64,000 nucleotides of DNA, taken from Phycisphaerae bacterium. Its GTDB lineage: Bacteria; Planctomycetota; Phycisphaerae; UBA1845. Below, one piece after another: positions 31,293-40,911 of the stretch (positions are counted from its first letter, which is position 1; the number at the start of each line of letters is the position of its first letter). A program made the position numbers and the translations under genes. The notes beneath the pieces are model-generated. The model did not search any database, had not been told where the DNA came from, and was given only the letters and a program-made list of their open reading frames with translations. The stretch is from contig JAJDDT010000028.1 of NCBI GenBank assembly GCA_029260165.1, positions 1 to 64,000 on the forward strand. The letters run 5' to 3'.

Positions 31293-31880
31293 TCAGGAGA
31301 CGTGTACCATGGCGGATTCTATGACGTTCTCGATGTATTCGGCGGGATAACCCGCGCAACGGAAAACATTCAAGCCCTGGAAAATCGCGATCAGAATCGC
31401 GGCAGTGGCTTGTACATTCTGAACATTCCCAAGCTCGCCGGAGTCGATACCGCGCTGTATTGCGAGCTCAATTTTTTTGCTCGCGGCGGACATGCCATTG
31501 CGCACCAGTTGTGCAAGCTCATCGTCGCGTTCAGCCACCTCAACGGCGGCGTGGGTGAGCAGGCAGCCGGTGCATTCCTTCCCGTCGCCAAGGTTGGCAA
31601 CAAAACGCATCGATGCGCGGATGTTGTCGCGCACAGCCCCCTCGCGACCAACGATCGCGCCCAGTTTGTCCACGAATTCTTCCGCGTAGTGACTGATGGA
31701 TTCCGCGAACAGCGACCTCTTGTCACCGAATGTGGCGTACATGCTGCCGCGATTGATGCCCATCTCGCCAAGGAGATCCTCGACGCTCGTGGACCGAAAC
31801 CCATTCGCCCAGAAGAGCCGCATGGCTTGATTCAGTACGCTCTGTCTGTCAAATTGCCGCGGTCTGCCGCGTTCCGCCAT
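31293..31880 (-). CDS. TetR-family transcriptional regulator
   Basis: N-terminal HTH NQAMRLFWANGFRSTSVEDLLGEMGINRGSMYATFGDKRSLF. Confidence 0.92.
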   Translation of the reverse strand: MAERGRPRQFDRQSVLNQAMRLFWANGFRSTSVEDLLGEMGINRGSMYATFGDKRSLFAESISHYAEEFVDKLGAIVGREGAVRDNIRASMRFVANLGDGKECTGCLLTHAAVEVAERDDELAQLVRNGMSAASKKIELAIQRGIDSGELGNVQNVQATAAILIAIFQGLNVFRCAGYPAEYIENVIESAMVHVS

Positions 31881-32124
31881 GACCCTATCCTCCCATACTC
31901 ATCCTTCGGAGATAGTACACGTCAATTCCATAATGATCCAGCATTCACCCTGACAGAATTTGACACCCCATTCGGTTCCCGGCACGTTCACAGGGTTTTT
32001 TTGTATCGATAAGGGGAAACACCTATGCCGAACCGTAGCCATTGTTTCGGCTTCCTGAACAACAACGTAAGGGTTTGGACGGAACCGGAATGGCTGGTTT
32101 GCCCGTGCGTTCAGGAGGAAAGCG

Positions 32125-32607
32125 TCATCTTTCGCGTTCTTCGCGAAGATCGGAGTGGTCGAGCAACCGCCAGTTTTTTTCTGCCAGGGCTTCGGCGGTC
32201 ATCTGGATGTTCTCGGTATAGATCGCCATCGTGGGGCGACCATGGGGCAGTCCCATCAGGGCGTAGGTGTAGTAGACGTTGATTTCGGCGGTGAGAACCG
32301 CCGTCCAGAGATTCTCAAGAGCGCGGTTCCCATGGGGCAGGCAGACGGCGAGCACCTCGGTTTCCTTGAATGTGTAACGATGGTCCGCGAGGGTCTGGCC
32401 CGCGGAGTCCGGGTCATCGAAGATGATCCTGACGATGGCACAGTCGCACGAATTGACGACCATGAGTCCCCAGATGCGGATTTCCGTGCCGTGAAAGAGC
32501 CTGGTCATGCGCAAAAGCTGTCCGACGCGGTCGTCAATGAAGACCGAAAGCTGCGTGACGGTCGGAAATTCGTGGCTGGAAGCGGTTTGCAGGGGTTCAA
32601 GTGCCAT
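32125..32607 (-). CDS. ACT-domain-like protein
   Basis: LSVFIDDRVGQLLRMTRLFHGTEIRIWGLMVVNSCDCAIVRIIFDDPDSAGQTL ACT-like pattern. Confidence 0.6.
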   Translation of the reverse strand: MALEPLQTASSHEFPTVTQLSVFIDDRVGQLLRMTRLFHGTEIRIWGLMVVNSCDCAIVRIIFDDPDSAGQTLADHRYTFKETEVLAVCLPHGNRALENLWTAVLTAEINVYYTYALMGLPHGRPTMAIYTENIQMTAEALAEKNWRLLDHSDLREERER

Positions 32608-32898
32608 AATCGACGGAGTGTAGCGATCGTATTGGCTGATGGACAGGAATAATGTCGTGCAACTCGAAAAATGGTGGAAAAAGTGCCATTTCCGCAGGGT
32701 TCGCGACTGCCAACATGGCAGGATTGCGTGGTGTTGTCACGGGCGATTGTGTCATAACGTATTGTTTTTGCTGAGGTTATGAATTTTTGTGTCGTCGAAA
32801 AATTCCGGCATCGAAGTTGCTGGAATTGGGGTGCAGGGAGGTGTGCGCCTGGAGCTACGCAGGAGGGTACATCCGGAATTCCACAGGAGAAACTGACT

Positions 32899-34851
32899 AT
32901 GTCGAAAATCATCGGAATTGACCTCGGAACGACCAACTCGGTGGTGGCCATCATGGAGGGCGGTCAGCCCAAGGTGTTGACCAACGGGCAGGGTGCAAGG
33001 CTGACACCGTCGGTGGTGGCGTTCACGGAAAAGGGTGAGCGTCTGGTGGGGCAGCCCGCCCGTCACCAGCAGGTGACGAATCCGGAAAACACGGTTTTCA
33101 GTATCAAGCGGTTTATGGGACGTCGTCACGACGAAGTGGGCAGCGAAGAGAAGATCGTGCCCTACGAAGTGATTGGTGGTCCGCGGGAGCTGGTGAAGGT
33201 CAAGGCGCGTGGCAAGGATTACACGCCGCCTGAGATCAGCGCGATGATCCTGCAGGATTTGAAGAAGACGGCCGAGGAGTACCTCGGTCAGTCGGTGGAC
33301 CGTGCGGTGATCACGGTTCCCGCGTATTTCAATGATTCGCAGCGTCAGGCGACCAGGGACGCGGGCGTGATCGCGGGTTTGAAGGTCGAGCGGATCATCA
33401 ATGAGCCGACGGCGGCGGCGTTGGCGTATGGATTGGAAAAGAACAAGAGCGAGCGGATCGCGGTGTTCGATTTGGGCGGCGGTACGTTTGACATTTCGAT
33501 TCTCGATATTGGTGACGGGGTGTTTGAGGTATTGGCGACCAGTGGCGATGGTCACCTGGGCGGTGATGATTACGACGAGGCGCTGATCGATCATGTGGCG
33601 GAGGAATTCCGCAAGCAGGAAGGGATCGATATTCGCAAGGATGCGATGGCGTTGCAGCGTTTGAAGGAAGGGTGCGAGAAGGCCAAGTGCGAGCTGTCGA
33701 CGATGCAGGAAACGACGATCAATTTGCCGTTTATTACGGCGGATCAATCGGGTCCGAAGCATCTGCAGTTGACGCTGACGCGGTCGAGGTTTGAGCAGTT
33801 GAGCGAGAGTCTGACCGAGCGATGCCGTGGACCGGTGATGAAGGCGTTGGAGGACGCGAAGCTGTCACCGAAGGACGTCGACGAGGTGGTGTTGGTCGGC
33901 GGATCGACGCGTATCCCGGCTGTTCAACAGTTGGTCAAGACGATTTTTGGCAAGGAGCCTAACCGGAGCATCAATCCGGACGAGGTGGTTGCGATCGGTG
34001 CAGCCATTCAGGGTGCGGTTCTCGCGGGTGACAAGGACGACATCGTTCTGCTGGATGTGACACCGTTGACGCTGGGTGTTGAGACGCTTGGCGGTGTGAT
34101 GACGAAGCTGATCGAGCGGAACACGACGATTCCGACAAGCAAGTCGGAGGTGTTCAGCACGGCTGCGGACAGTCAGTCCGAGGTGGCGATCAATGTGTTG
34201 CAGGGCGAACGCGAGATGGCTGCGGACAACCGGTCGTTGGGGCGGTTCAATCTGACGGGTATCGCGCCCGCTCCGCGTGGTATGCCACAGATCGAGGTGA
34301 CGTTTGATCTGGATGCCAACGGTATTTTGAACGTCTCAGCCAAGGACAAAGCCACCGGCAAGGAAAACAAAATTACGATCGAGGGATCGAGCGGTTTGAG
34401 CAAGGACGAAGTCGAGAAGATGAGGCGCGACGCCGAGTCTCATGCCGAGGATGACCAGAAAAAGCGTGTCCTTGTTGAAGCCCGAAACCGGGCGGATCAG
34501 TTGATCCATGAGACCGAAAAGACGCTGAAAGAGCATGGTGAAAAGGTGCCGGCTGATGAGCGTTCGAAGGTTGAGTCTGCCCTGTCGCAATTGCAGGAAG
34601 TTGCCAGGGGTGACGATGCGGATGCGATGCAGAAGGCGACCGAGCAGGTGCTGGAGGCGTCGCAGGCGATCGGCAAGATTATTTATGAGGAAGCTGCCAA
34701 GCAGGGTGGCGGTGTTGAGGGTGTGGATGGCGCGAACGCAAGCGCGGGCGCGGGCGCGGGCGCGGGCGATGAGGCAGGTGAAGCTGGCTCGGATGCGGCT
34801 GACGATGGTGTTATCGACGCGGAGTATGAGGTTAAGGACGCCGGCAAGTAG
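32899..34851 (+). CDS. dnaK: chaperone protein DnaK
   Basis: [58 protein letters not shown]. Confidence 0.98.
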   Translation: MSKIIGIDLGTTNSVVAIMEGGQPKVLTNGQGARLTPSVVAFTEKGERLVGQPARHQQVTNPENTVFSIKRFMGRRHDEVGSEEKIVPYEVIGGPRELVKVKARGKDYTPPEISAMILQDLKKTAEEYLGQSVDRAVITVPAYFNDSQRQATRDAGVIAGLKVERIINEPTAAALAYGLEKNKSERIAVFDLGGGTFDISILDIGDGVFEVLATSGDGHLGGDDYDEALIDHVAEEFRKQEGIDIRKDAMALQRLKEGCEKAKCELSTMQETTINLPFITADQSGPKHLQLTLTRSRFEQLSESLTERCRGPVMKALEDAKLSPKDVDEVVLVGGSTRIPAVQQLVKTIFGKEPNRSINPDEVVAIGAAIQGAVLAGDKDDIVLLDVTPLTLGVETLGGVMTKLIERNTTIPTSKSEVFSTAADSQSEVAINVLQGEREMAADNRSLGRFNLTGIAPAPRGMPQIEVTFDLDANGILNVSAKDKATGKENKITIEGSSGLSKDEVEKMRRDAESHAEDDQKKRVLVEARNRADQLIHETEKTLKEHGEKVPADERSKVESALSQLQEVARGDDADAMQKATEQVLEASQAIGKIIYEEAAKQGGGVEGVDGANASAGAGAGAGDEAGEAGSDAADDGVIDAEYEVKDAGK

Positions 34852-34890
34852 TGGCGGGCGTTGGTAGATAATCGAAATTTGAAAGAAGGC

Positions 34891-34945
34891 GAGCCCGGAG
34901 TGGCGAGGTTGCCATCACCCGAACGAACGGGTGAGACGGGCTTTT
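34891..34945 (+). terminator. possible terminator-like structure after dnaK
   Basis: perfect 7-bp hairpin TCACCCG-AACGAA-CGGGTGA nested in AGCCCG...CGGGCTTTT. Confidence 0.4.
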
Positions 34946-34971
34946 CGCGGAAGTGACGAAAGGAAGAGGTA

Positions 34972-35571
34972 ATGTCAGGACGTACGTTTTTTACTGTGGC
35001 GGTTTTGTGTGGTTTTGCATCGACGGCGGTCTTCGCGGCCGATGGTCTTGAGATTGGGCAGAAAGCGCCGGATTTCAAGCTGACGTCGTCTGAGGGCAGT
35101 GAAATCTCGTTCTCGGATTTCAAGGGCAAGGTTGTGGTTCTGCAATGGACGAACCATACCTGTCCGTTCATCAAGCGACATGAGGGTACGCAGCATACGG
35201 TGCAGAAGCTGGTTGAGAAATTCGAGAGCAAGGGTGTCGCGTTTGTTGCGGTGGACTCGAGCTATTTCTGCGAGGAGAAAAAAGACGGGATCAACGCGTT
35301 CCGCAAGGAAAATGGTTTGAAACACCCGACGCTGCTCGACGCCAGTGGAAAAATTGGAAAAATGTTCGGTGCCAAAACAACGCCCCATGTTTTTGTGTTT
35401 GGTAAGGACGGAAAACTGATTTACAAGGGCGGGTTTGACAACGATCGTCGTGGGGACAAGGAAAATGCCCGCAACTATGTGGCTGAGGCGATCAGCGCTG
35501 CCTTGAATGGCTCGACACCCCCGGTTGAGCAGGCCAAGCCTTATGGCTGCGGCGTGAAATACGCGAAATAA
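34972..35571 (+). CDS. secreted redoxin/AhpC-TSA-family thioredoxin-fold protein
   Basis: signal peptide; GQKAPDFKLTSSEG, KGKVVVLQWTNHTCPFIKRH, LLDASGKIGKMFGAKTTPHVFV. Confidence 0.9.
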   Translation: MSGRTFFTVAVLCGFASTAVFAADGLEIGQKAPDFKLTSSEGSEISFSDFKGKVVVLQWTNHTCPFIKRHEGTQHTVQKLVEKFESKGVAFVAVDSSYFCEEKKDGINAFRKENGLKHPTLLDASGKIGKMFGAKTTPHVFVFGKDGKLIYKGGFDNDRRGDKENARNYVAEAISAALNGSTPPVEQAKPYGCGVKYAK

Positions 35572-35600
35572 TCCCGGCGATTTCGCCCGGATGAAGATTG

Positions 35601-35642
35601 AACGACGGTGACGCGGTTGATTCCGCGTTGCCGTCGTTTTTT
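35601..35642 (+). terminator. rho-independent terminator after redoxin gene
   Basis: ACGACGGTGACGCGG-TTGATT-CCGCGTTGCCGTCGT followed by TTTTT. Confidence 0.85.
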
Positions 35643-35734
35643 GATGGGTTGGGGTTGTGAAAATGGTTGAGGTTTGGCGGTCGATATTTGCCTGCCTTGC
35701 GGCGGATGCGTGGAGTTTTTAGACTGCTGCGTCG

Positions 35735-36580
35735 TTGGCGTGTATTTCCGGCGCGGTTGGGGTATTGGATTTGTCGCGTGTGAGGCGAGCGGAACGGGTG
35801 TTGCGATCGGGTTCGATTGCGGTCGGCAGTGTGGTGGCTGGTGTGCTGCTGTCGGTGTGCGTGGGGTGCGCGCCGAAATGGAATCCCGATATCAACGTTG
35901 CGTTGCGACAGGCGAGGCGGCGTGAGGCGGGTGTCGTGGTCTTTTACAAGGACCCGCTGGATACGCGATCGGCGTTGATGCGTGACGCGTTGGAGACGTC
36001 TGACGTGTTGCAACTGCTAAGCGACAAGGTGCGCTGCGTGATGGTGCCGTTCTATCCGCCCGATCAGCGGTTCGTGGCTCGCTACGGGGTTATGCAACCG
36101 CCCGCGCTAATCGTCATTCATCCGGACGCGACGTATCACGCGTTGAAGGACGCGGTGGACGCGGATTCGGTGGCTGCTTTTCTTCGGCAGGCGAAACCGC
36201 CCGGAGCGCGACCTGAGCTGGATGCGGAGATCACGACCCCGGCCAAAATGCAGTTCTACAACGTTTTCGAGCGGGCCGGCGAGGCTGCCCGGAAACAGAA
36301 TCGCCGATTGATTGTCGTCTACAAGTGGTGGCTTGACGGGGATTCGTCGGAGTTGATTCGGCGATTCACCTCGCCGTCGGTCTCGTCGTATTTCAATGAT
36401 TCGGTCGTGTGTCTTCTGGATTGGGATTATGCGCCGAATCGCGGGATCGTGGCTGACTATGGTGTGACGAAGTACCCGGCTGTGGTGGCGTTGGACCCGG
36501 ATGGAGCCTATCGGGTGCTGCGGGGATTGCCGACGGTGGAGCAGTTGATTCGGTTGGGGGTGTGGCGTCGTCCGAGGTAG
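35735..36580 (+). CDS. putative lipoprotein with tandem thioredoxin-like halves
   Basis: LLSVCVGC lipobox-like; two domains each with VVFYKDPL.../IVVYKWWLDG... and 'YGVxxxPAxxxxxPDxxY' (YGVMQPPALIVIHPDATY; YGVTKYPAVVALDPDGAY); start codon uncertain. Confidence 0.6.
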   Translation: MACISGAVGVLDLSRVRRAERVLRSGSIAVGSVVAGVLLSVCVGCAPKWNPDINVALRQARRREAGVVVFYKDPLDTRSALMRDALETSDVLQLLSDKVRCVMVPFYPPDQRFVARYGVMQPPALIVIHPDATYHALKDAVDADSVAAFLRQAKPPGARPELDAEITTPAKMQFYNVFERAGEAARKQNRRLIVVYKWWLDGDSSELIRRFTSPSVSSYFNDSVVCLLDWDYAPNRGIVADYGVTKYPAVVALDPDGAYRVLRGLPTVEQLIRLGVWRRPR

Positions 36581-36653
36581 TGGGACGGGGGCCATCGCAA
36601 ACGTGTTTCACGTCTGATTTTTGTTACGGGTATCGGTGTCAGATTTTCGCGGT

Positions 36654-37712
36654 TTATTTCGCAACGGTTTGGGAATCGGTGAGGGTTTCCATGCGGAATT
36701 CACCTGCGTCGCCCGCGATGGCGCGGATGAACAGGTCGGTATCGGACGGCGGATACCAGAATCCGAGGTTGGCGAGGTCGGTGAATCCGCGTTCCGCTTC
36801 CTCTCTTGCGATATCGAGGACGGATCGGGCGGAGTGGGCAAAGGTGGACTCGACGTTGTCGTGCACGTTGGCTGGGTTTGCGCGGATGCGCTCGAACGCG
36901 GTTTTTTCCTCCGGCGTGCCGTTGTGGACGATGTGGGCGAAAACGATGTTGTGCGACTGTCGCGTCAGGTCGAATTCAAAATCGGTGACGTCATCGACGA
37001 TTTGAAAAGCGGTCCCGAGTGCAGCCACACCCCGTTTGGCTACCGGCCATTTTTCGCGATCTGATTCGGGTTCAAACACATTGGGTGCGATAAGGGCGAG
37101 TGCAAATAGTTGTCCGCCTCGAACGCGATGGACCGTGTCGATCATCTTTTCGACGGGGAGGAAATCCGTAACGCCCTGCTCCTCGCTGCCCTCCAGTGTT
37201 CCGATGCGCGCCAACGCAGTCAGAAGGTTTCGACGGAAGGCAGCCACCCTTTCCATTGGCAGGGCGGGTTGGTGCGTCTCGAAAATGCGGGCGATCAGGT
37301 GATCGAAACAGAGCAGTTGCATGATCGAGGCGAAGCGTGGACCGCGACCGAGTTTGAGCGGGAGGTCCATCTTGGCTTCGTTGTCGAACAAATTGTCGCC
37401 CGCGACGACCAGGCCCTTCACGCAGAGATTCAACAGTCGATAGAGACGCAGGCGGTCCGGGGGGCATCCGATGGCGCGGAAAATGGAGTCGAAAAGCGTC
37501 AGGAAAAAGTGTTCCTGCAGAAAAGTGATGTCGTCGGTGGTGTCGAATTGAGGGTTCAGGAATTCGGGTTCGACGACGTCGCGAAGCAGTTCGTGCAGAC
37601 GGGTTTCGCCTTCGCGCTGGGCGGTCAGAGAGTCTGTCAGGCGGTCCAGATATCCTTTTTCTGCCAAGGCTTCGATGGCGTCGGGTGAGCGAAAAACGGG
37701 TGCGAGTGTCAT
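36654..37712 (-). CDS. polyprenyl synthetase-like protein with degenerate first Asp-rich motif
   Basis: second motif FQIVDDVTDFEFD intact; first motif region GDNLFDNEAKMD; start placed at MTLAPVF. Confidence 0.7.
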   Translation of the reverse strand: MTLAPVFRSPDAIEALAEKGYLDRLTDSLTAQREGETRLHELLRDVVEPEFLNPQFDTTDDITFLQEHFFLTLFDSIFRAIGCPPDRLRLYRLLNLCVKGLVVAGDNLFDNEAKMDLPLKLGRGPRFASIMQLLCFDHLIARIFETHQPALPMERVAAFRRNLLTALARIGTLEGSEEQGVTDFLPVEKMIDTVHRVRGGQLFALALIAPNVFEPESDREKWPVAKRGVAALGTAFQIVDDVTDFEFDLTRQSHNIVFAHIVHNGTPEEKTAFERIRANPANVHDNVESTFAHSARSVLDIAREEAERGFTDLANLGFWYPPSDTDLFIRAIAGDAGEFRMETLTDSQTVAK

Positions 37713-37978
37713 CGGGAATTCCTTTGGACAAGCGTTCGGGCTTCCAGGACCGCGCGACGGCCACCGAGCCGGTGAATATAGCCCGCAGTGGGCGGGTTCA
37801 CAACCGGTCTGATAAGTCAGGCCGTGCACGGTTGGCCGATAATTGCGGGGGCTTGCGTGAAAAACGGTGTTGTTGGCAATCGTTTGGTGGGCCGGGTCGT
37901 GGAAACCGATGATATTCCGGTGAGAGGGGCATGGGTTTCCCTCATTCAACGACGAGCGAGCCGACGGAGAACCGGATT

Positions 37979-38185
37979 ATGTCAATTTCAGGTGTAGGCC
38001 ACGGGGGTGGCGACGCGACGGCTGCGCTCGCGGCAGCAAGACAGCACGATCAGAGCACGGCTGTTCTGGCGAAAGCGCAGGACGCGCAGAAATCGCAGGG
38101 TGAGGCCGCCTTGTCGTTGATCGAGACGGCAGCGCAGGCGTCCGCCAATGTGATCAGTGCGGACAAGGTGGACGTGGTCGCCTAA
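37979..38185 (+). CDS. small protein, possibly YjfB-like putative motility family
   Basis: 68 aa: AVLAKAQDAQKSQGEAALSLIETAAQAS pattern resembles YjfB-type small proteins. Confidence 0.45.
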   Translation: MSISGVGHGGGDATAALAAARQHDQSTAVLAKAQDAQKSQGEAALSLIETAAQASANVISADKVDVVA

Positions 38186-38257
38186 CGCGATCGCGGGCAT
38201 CGAGAGGGACACGATATCGCGGGGGCGTCGTCATGCGGCGCTCTCGTTTTTTAGTGC

Positions 38258-38312
38258 GCGGTGCTATCGGACGGGTGGCCCATCGCTTCAGCGGTGGGGG
38301 AGTCGAATCGTT
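38258..38312. repeat. REP/BIME-like unit, copy 3, upstream of truncated RAYT
   Basis: GCGGTGCTATCGGACGGGTGGCCCATCGCTTCAGCGGTGGGGGAGTCGAATCG. Confidence 0.85.
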
Positions 38313-38346
38313 GTGCTTTACATGCTCGACTCGTTAAGCTCGTGAC

Positions 38347-38586
38347 ATGCCCGCGCATCTGAGACGAATCAACGAACCTGGACACGTCCATTTTTGGACA
38401 ATTTCATGCCACCGCCGCCTCGGTTTCTTCCATCACGAAGGCATGAAAAAGGTCGTCATCACCGCACTGCAACAGCTACGATCGAAATTCGGAATCTGCC
38501 TCGTTGGTTACGTCGTCATGCCGGACCATGTGCACGTCTTGCTCTACCCACACAAGCAAAGCGCCGACCGGGTGGCCCACCGCTAA
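38347..38586 (+). pseudogene. truncated REP-associated tyrosine transposase (RAYT, IS200-like Y1 family)
   Basis: GHVHFWTISCHRRLGFF...VGYVVMPDHVHVLLYPHK (HUH motif HVH); homology ends exactly at a REP palindrome; no downstream half in frame. Confidence 0.8.
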
Positions 38587-38600
38587 AGCGATGGGCCACC
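38571..38600. repeat. REP-like palindrome at the truncation point of the RAYT gene
   Basis: GGTGGCCCACCGCTAAAGCGATGGGCCACC, near-perfect 30-nt palindrome. Confidence 0.9.
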
Positions 38601-38750
38601 CTGCCAAACCAGCGTCAATCGCAGAGAAGCGACATACGCCGCAAATATCAATGAGACCCAATCCCAACCCCGCGCTCACGCGAGTCGAGAGAATCACTAC
38701 CACACAATACGACGATCAATAGTCGCTACGAATTCGTTTTTCGTGCGGTG

Positions 38751-39629
38751 CTATCGGATAGGTTTTCGGAAAATGGCGAGCATGTCGCCTTCGGGGCAGA
38801 AAAAATATCCAAACAGTGCCCAAAAAAGCGCTTTGGGAGAGATCAGCCTGAACGACGGTTTCAAATTCTCAAAGGCGAGATCGACCATGTTGTCGTAGCA
38901 TTTGCCGTAATGCTGGCCATAACGAACGTTGACGAAAGGGAACGGTGTGTTGTTGTACTGCATGATGTAGAACTGATCGGTGGACCAGCCAAGATCCTCG
39001 CCGGCGCGGATGAGGGCGGATTTCGAGAAAATGTGCGTGTGAAACGGTTGGTGGAGGTTGTGGACGTATTCCTCCGCATCCTGCAGGTCGATGCCGCTGG
39101 CGTTGGGCGTGCCGATTGCGATGATCCCGCCCGGTTTGGTTAGTCTGTCGAATTCCCTGAGCTGTTCGAGTGGTTCGTGAACGTGCTCGACGAGATCCTG
39201 GGCGAAAAGGCAGTCGTAGGTTTTTTCCAGCGTTGATGGATCGTTGAACTTGTCGGAGAACGCGTCGAATCCCGTGGCATTTCGGTACCCGCGTTCCTTG
39301 AAATACTGCACCATCAGTCCGCTGCCGCAACCATAATCGAGGATGGTGTGATGTCGTTGGAGTCCGGAGCGGGTCAGGCGTCGCAGGTTCGTGCCGTAGG
39401 CCATCTTGAGAAAGACGACGAGCTTCTGGTTGTGGAAGGGATAGTCCTTGTAATAGTGATTGAGATCGACTTCCTTTTGGGAGTGGATGCTGCCGCAGGA
39501 GCGACATCGCCAGACGGGAAACCGCTCCTTGCTGAACCGCCGCACGTTGGATCGGATGCGGGTTTTCTCGCTGTGCGGACCGAGGGTGTCGGGGGTGGGG
39601 CAAAGATTACAGGTGGTGGTTTCGGGCAT
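38751..39629 (-). CDS. class I SAM-dependent methyltransferase with N-terminal CxxC zinc-binding region
   Basis: CNLC...CRSC; ILDYGCGSGLMVQYFKERGY; LFAQDLVEHVHEPLEQLREFDRLTKPGGIIAIGTPN. Confidence 0.9.
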   Translation of the reverse strand: MPETTTCNLCPTPDTLGPHSEKTRIRSNVRRFSKERFPVWRCRSCGSIHSQKEVDLNHYYKDYPFHNQKLVVFLKMAYGTNLRRLTRSGLQRHHTILDYGCGSGLMVQYFKERGYRNATGFDAFSDKFNDPSTLEKTYDCLFAQDLVEHVHEPLEQLREFDRLTKPGGIIAIGTPNASGIDLQDAEEYVHNLHQPFHTHIFSKSALIRAGEDLGWSTDQFYIMQYNNTPFPFVNVRYGQHYGKCYDNMVDLAFENLKPSFRLISPKALFWALFGYFFCPEGDMLAIFRKPIR

Positions 39630-39665
39630 GATGGATGACCAGTTTCGACGGATGTTTGGTTCGGT

Positions 39666-40802
39666 TCAGGCGGCGTAGCTACGGTTTCGCCAGACGACGC
39701 CCTTGCGTCGATAGACGATAAACGAACGTGCGAAGATGTACCACCAGCCAATCTCGCGGATGGGGTTTGTGAAGGTGATGTACCACGGCTCGGCGAATCG
39801 GATGGCTTGCCCTGCGAAGATCGCGTGCATCATCCCGAGAGAGAGCAGGGCGGGCGTGCTCCAGATTCCGTTGAAAAGCCCGATCCCCAACCCGACGTAA
39901 GGCAGAACGCCCAGGATCGCACCCACGACAAAGAAAAGCGGCAATAGCCAGGGGAAGTTGCGAATGGTTGGGAACGTGTTTTTGGTGAATCCCTGCACGG
40001 TCTCGGCGGCACTGGTGTACATGCGGACGTAGACAAGATCACCGGCGTAGGCAGTGGCGATCTTGAATCCCTTGCTCTTGATCCAGTATCCCATGGCGAC
40101 GTCGTCGAGAACCTCGTCCTTGAGACATTCGAACCCGCCACAAGCATCAAACGCGTCCTTGCGCATCAGATTGAAGGCTGGCGATCCTGTGGAGAAGAGC
40201 GTGCTTTTCGTTCGACTGACGAGATACAACGGGGTTGCAACGAAGAAGAAGAAATTGACGGCGGACATGAGAACCGCCTCAGGAAACCCGCCGCTGGCCA
40301 ACTGAGATCGGACCACGCACATGCCCGCGTCGGTCTCGAGCGCGTAAGCAACACCGCGTTTGAGCGTGTCGGAAGCGTAGCGCGTGTCAGCATCGACCAT
40401 CAGAACCCAATCCCCGGTGATGTGCTTCTGTCCGGCGAAAAGAGCGTTGGGTTTGCCAAACCAACCGGGAGCAGGCTCCTGTCCCTGCACGACGCGCAGA
40501 TTCGAATGCGTTTTTTGCAATCTCGCGAGAATGTTCGGCGTGTCGTCGGTCGAGCGATCGTCGACGACGATCACCTCGTAATCGGGATAATCCTGCGTGC
40601 AGAAACTCGTGACAGCCCGCTCGATGCCCAACGCCTCGTCGCGCGCGGGCACGACAAACGAAATCCGAGGCCAACGCTTCGGTTCGCGGATCGGACGTTT
40701 CGCGATGTTCGGGATCAACAGCCAATTCAAAAGCCCCTGCATCATCAGCAGCGTCCAGAGACCCGCCCCGATCCACAACAGAATAGTCAACCAATCAGCC
40801 AT
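39666..40802 (-). CDS. family 2 glycosyltransferase (ceramide glucosyltransferase/HpnB-like membrane GT)
   Basis: SFVVPARDEALGIERAVTSFCTQDYPDYEVIVVDDRSTDDT; MVDADTRY; multiple TMs. Confidence 0.9.
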   Translation of the reverse strand: MADWLTILLWIGAGLWTLLMMQGLLNWLLIPNIAKRPIREPKRWPRISFVVPARDEALGIERAVTSFCTQDYPDYEVIVVDDRSTDDTPNILARLQKTHSNLRVVQGQEPAPGWFGKPNALFAGQKHITGDWVLMVDADTRYASDTLKRGVAYALETDAGMCVVRSQLASGGFPEAVLMSAVNFFFFVATPLYLVSRTKSTLFSTGSPAFNLMRKDAFDACGGFECLKDEVLDDVAMGYWIKSKGFKIATAYAGDLVYVRMYTSAAETVQGFTKNTFPTIRNFPWLLPLFFVVGAILGVLPYVGLGIGLFNGIWSTPALLSLGMMHAIFAGQAIRFAEPWYITFTNPIREIGWWYIFARSFIVYRRKGVVWRNRSYAA

Positions 40803-40911
40803 GTGCGGGCGGGATTATCGAACGACGGTCGAAGCTGGTCAAGACAGGCCGCCAAAACCAGCCTGTCAATCGCGTGCGGAGCGGAGCGATTCTGCTACCA
40901 TGCCGCCCGCA

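Noticed and set aside
32608-32898. Looked for a CIRCE (TTAGCACTC-N9-GAGTGCTAA) operator upstream of dnaK
   Set aside because: Not present; only a weak CATAAC...GTTATG inverted repeat is visible and is not a convincing operator.
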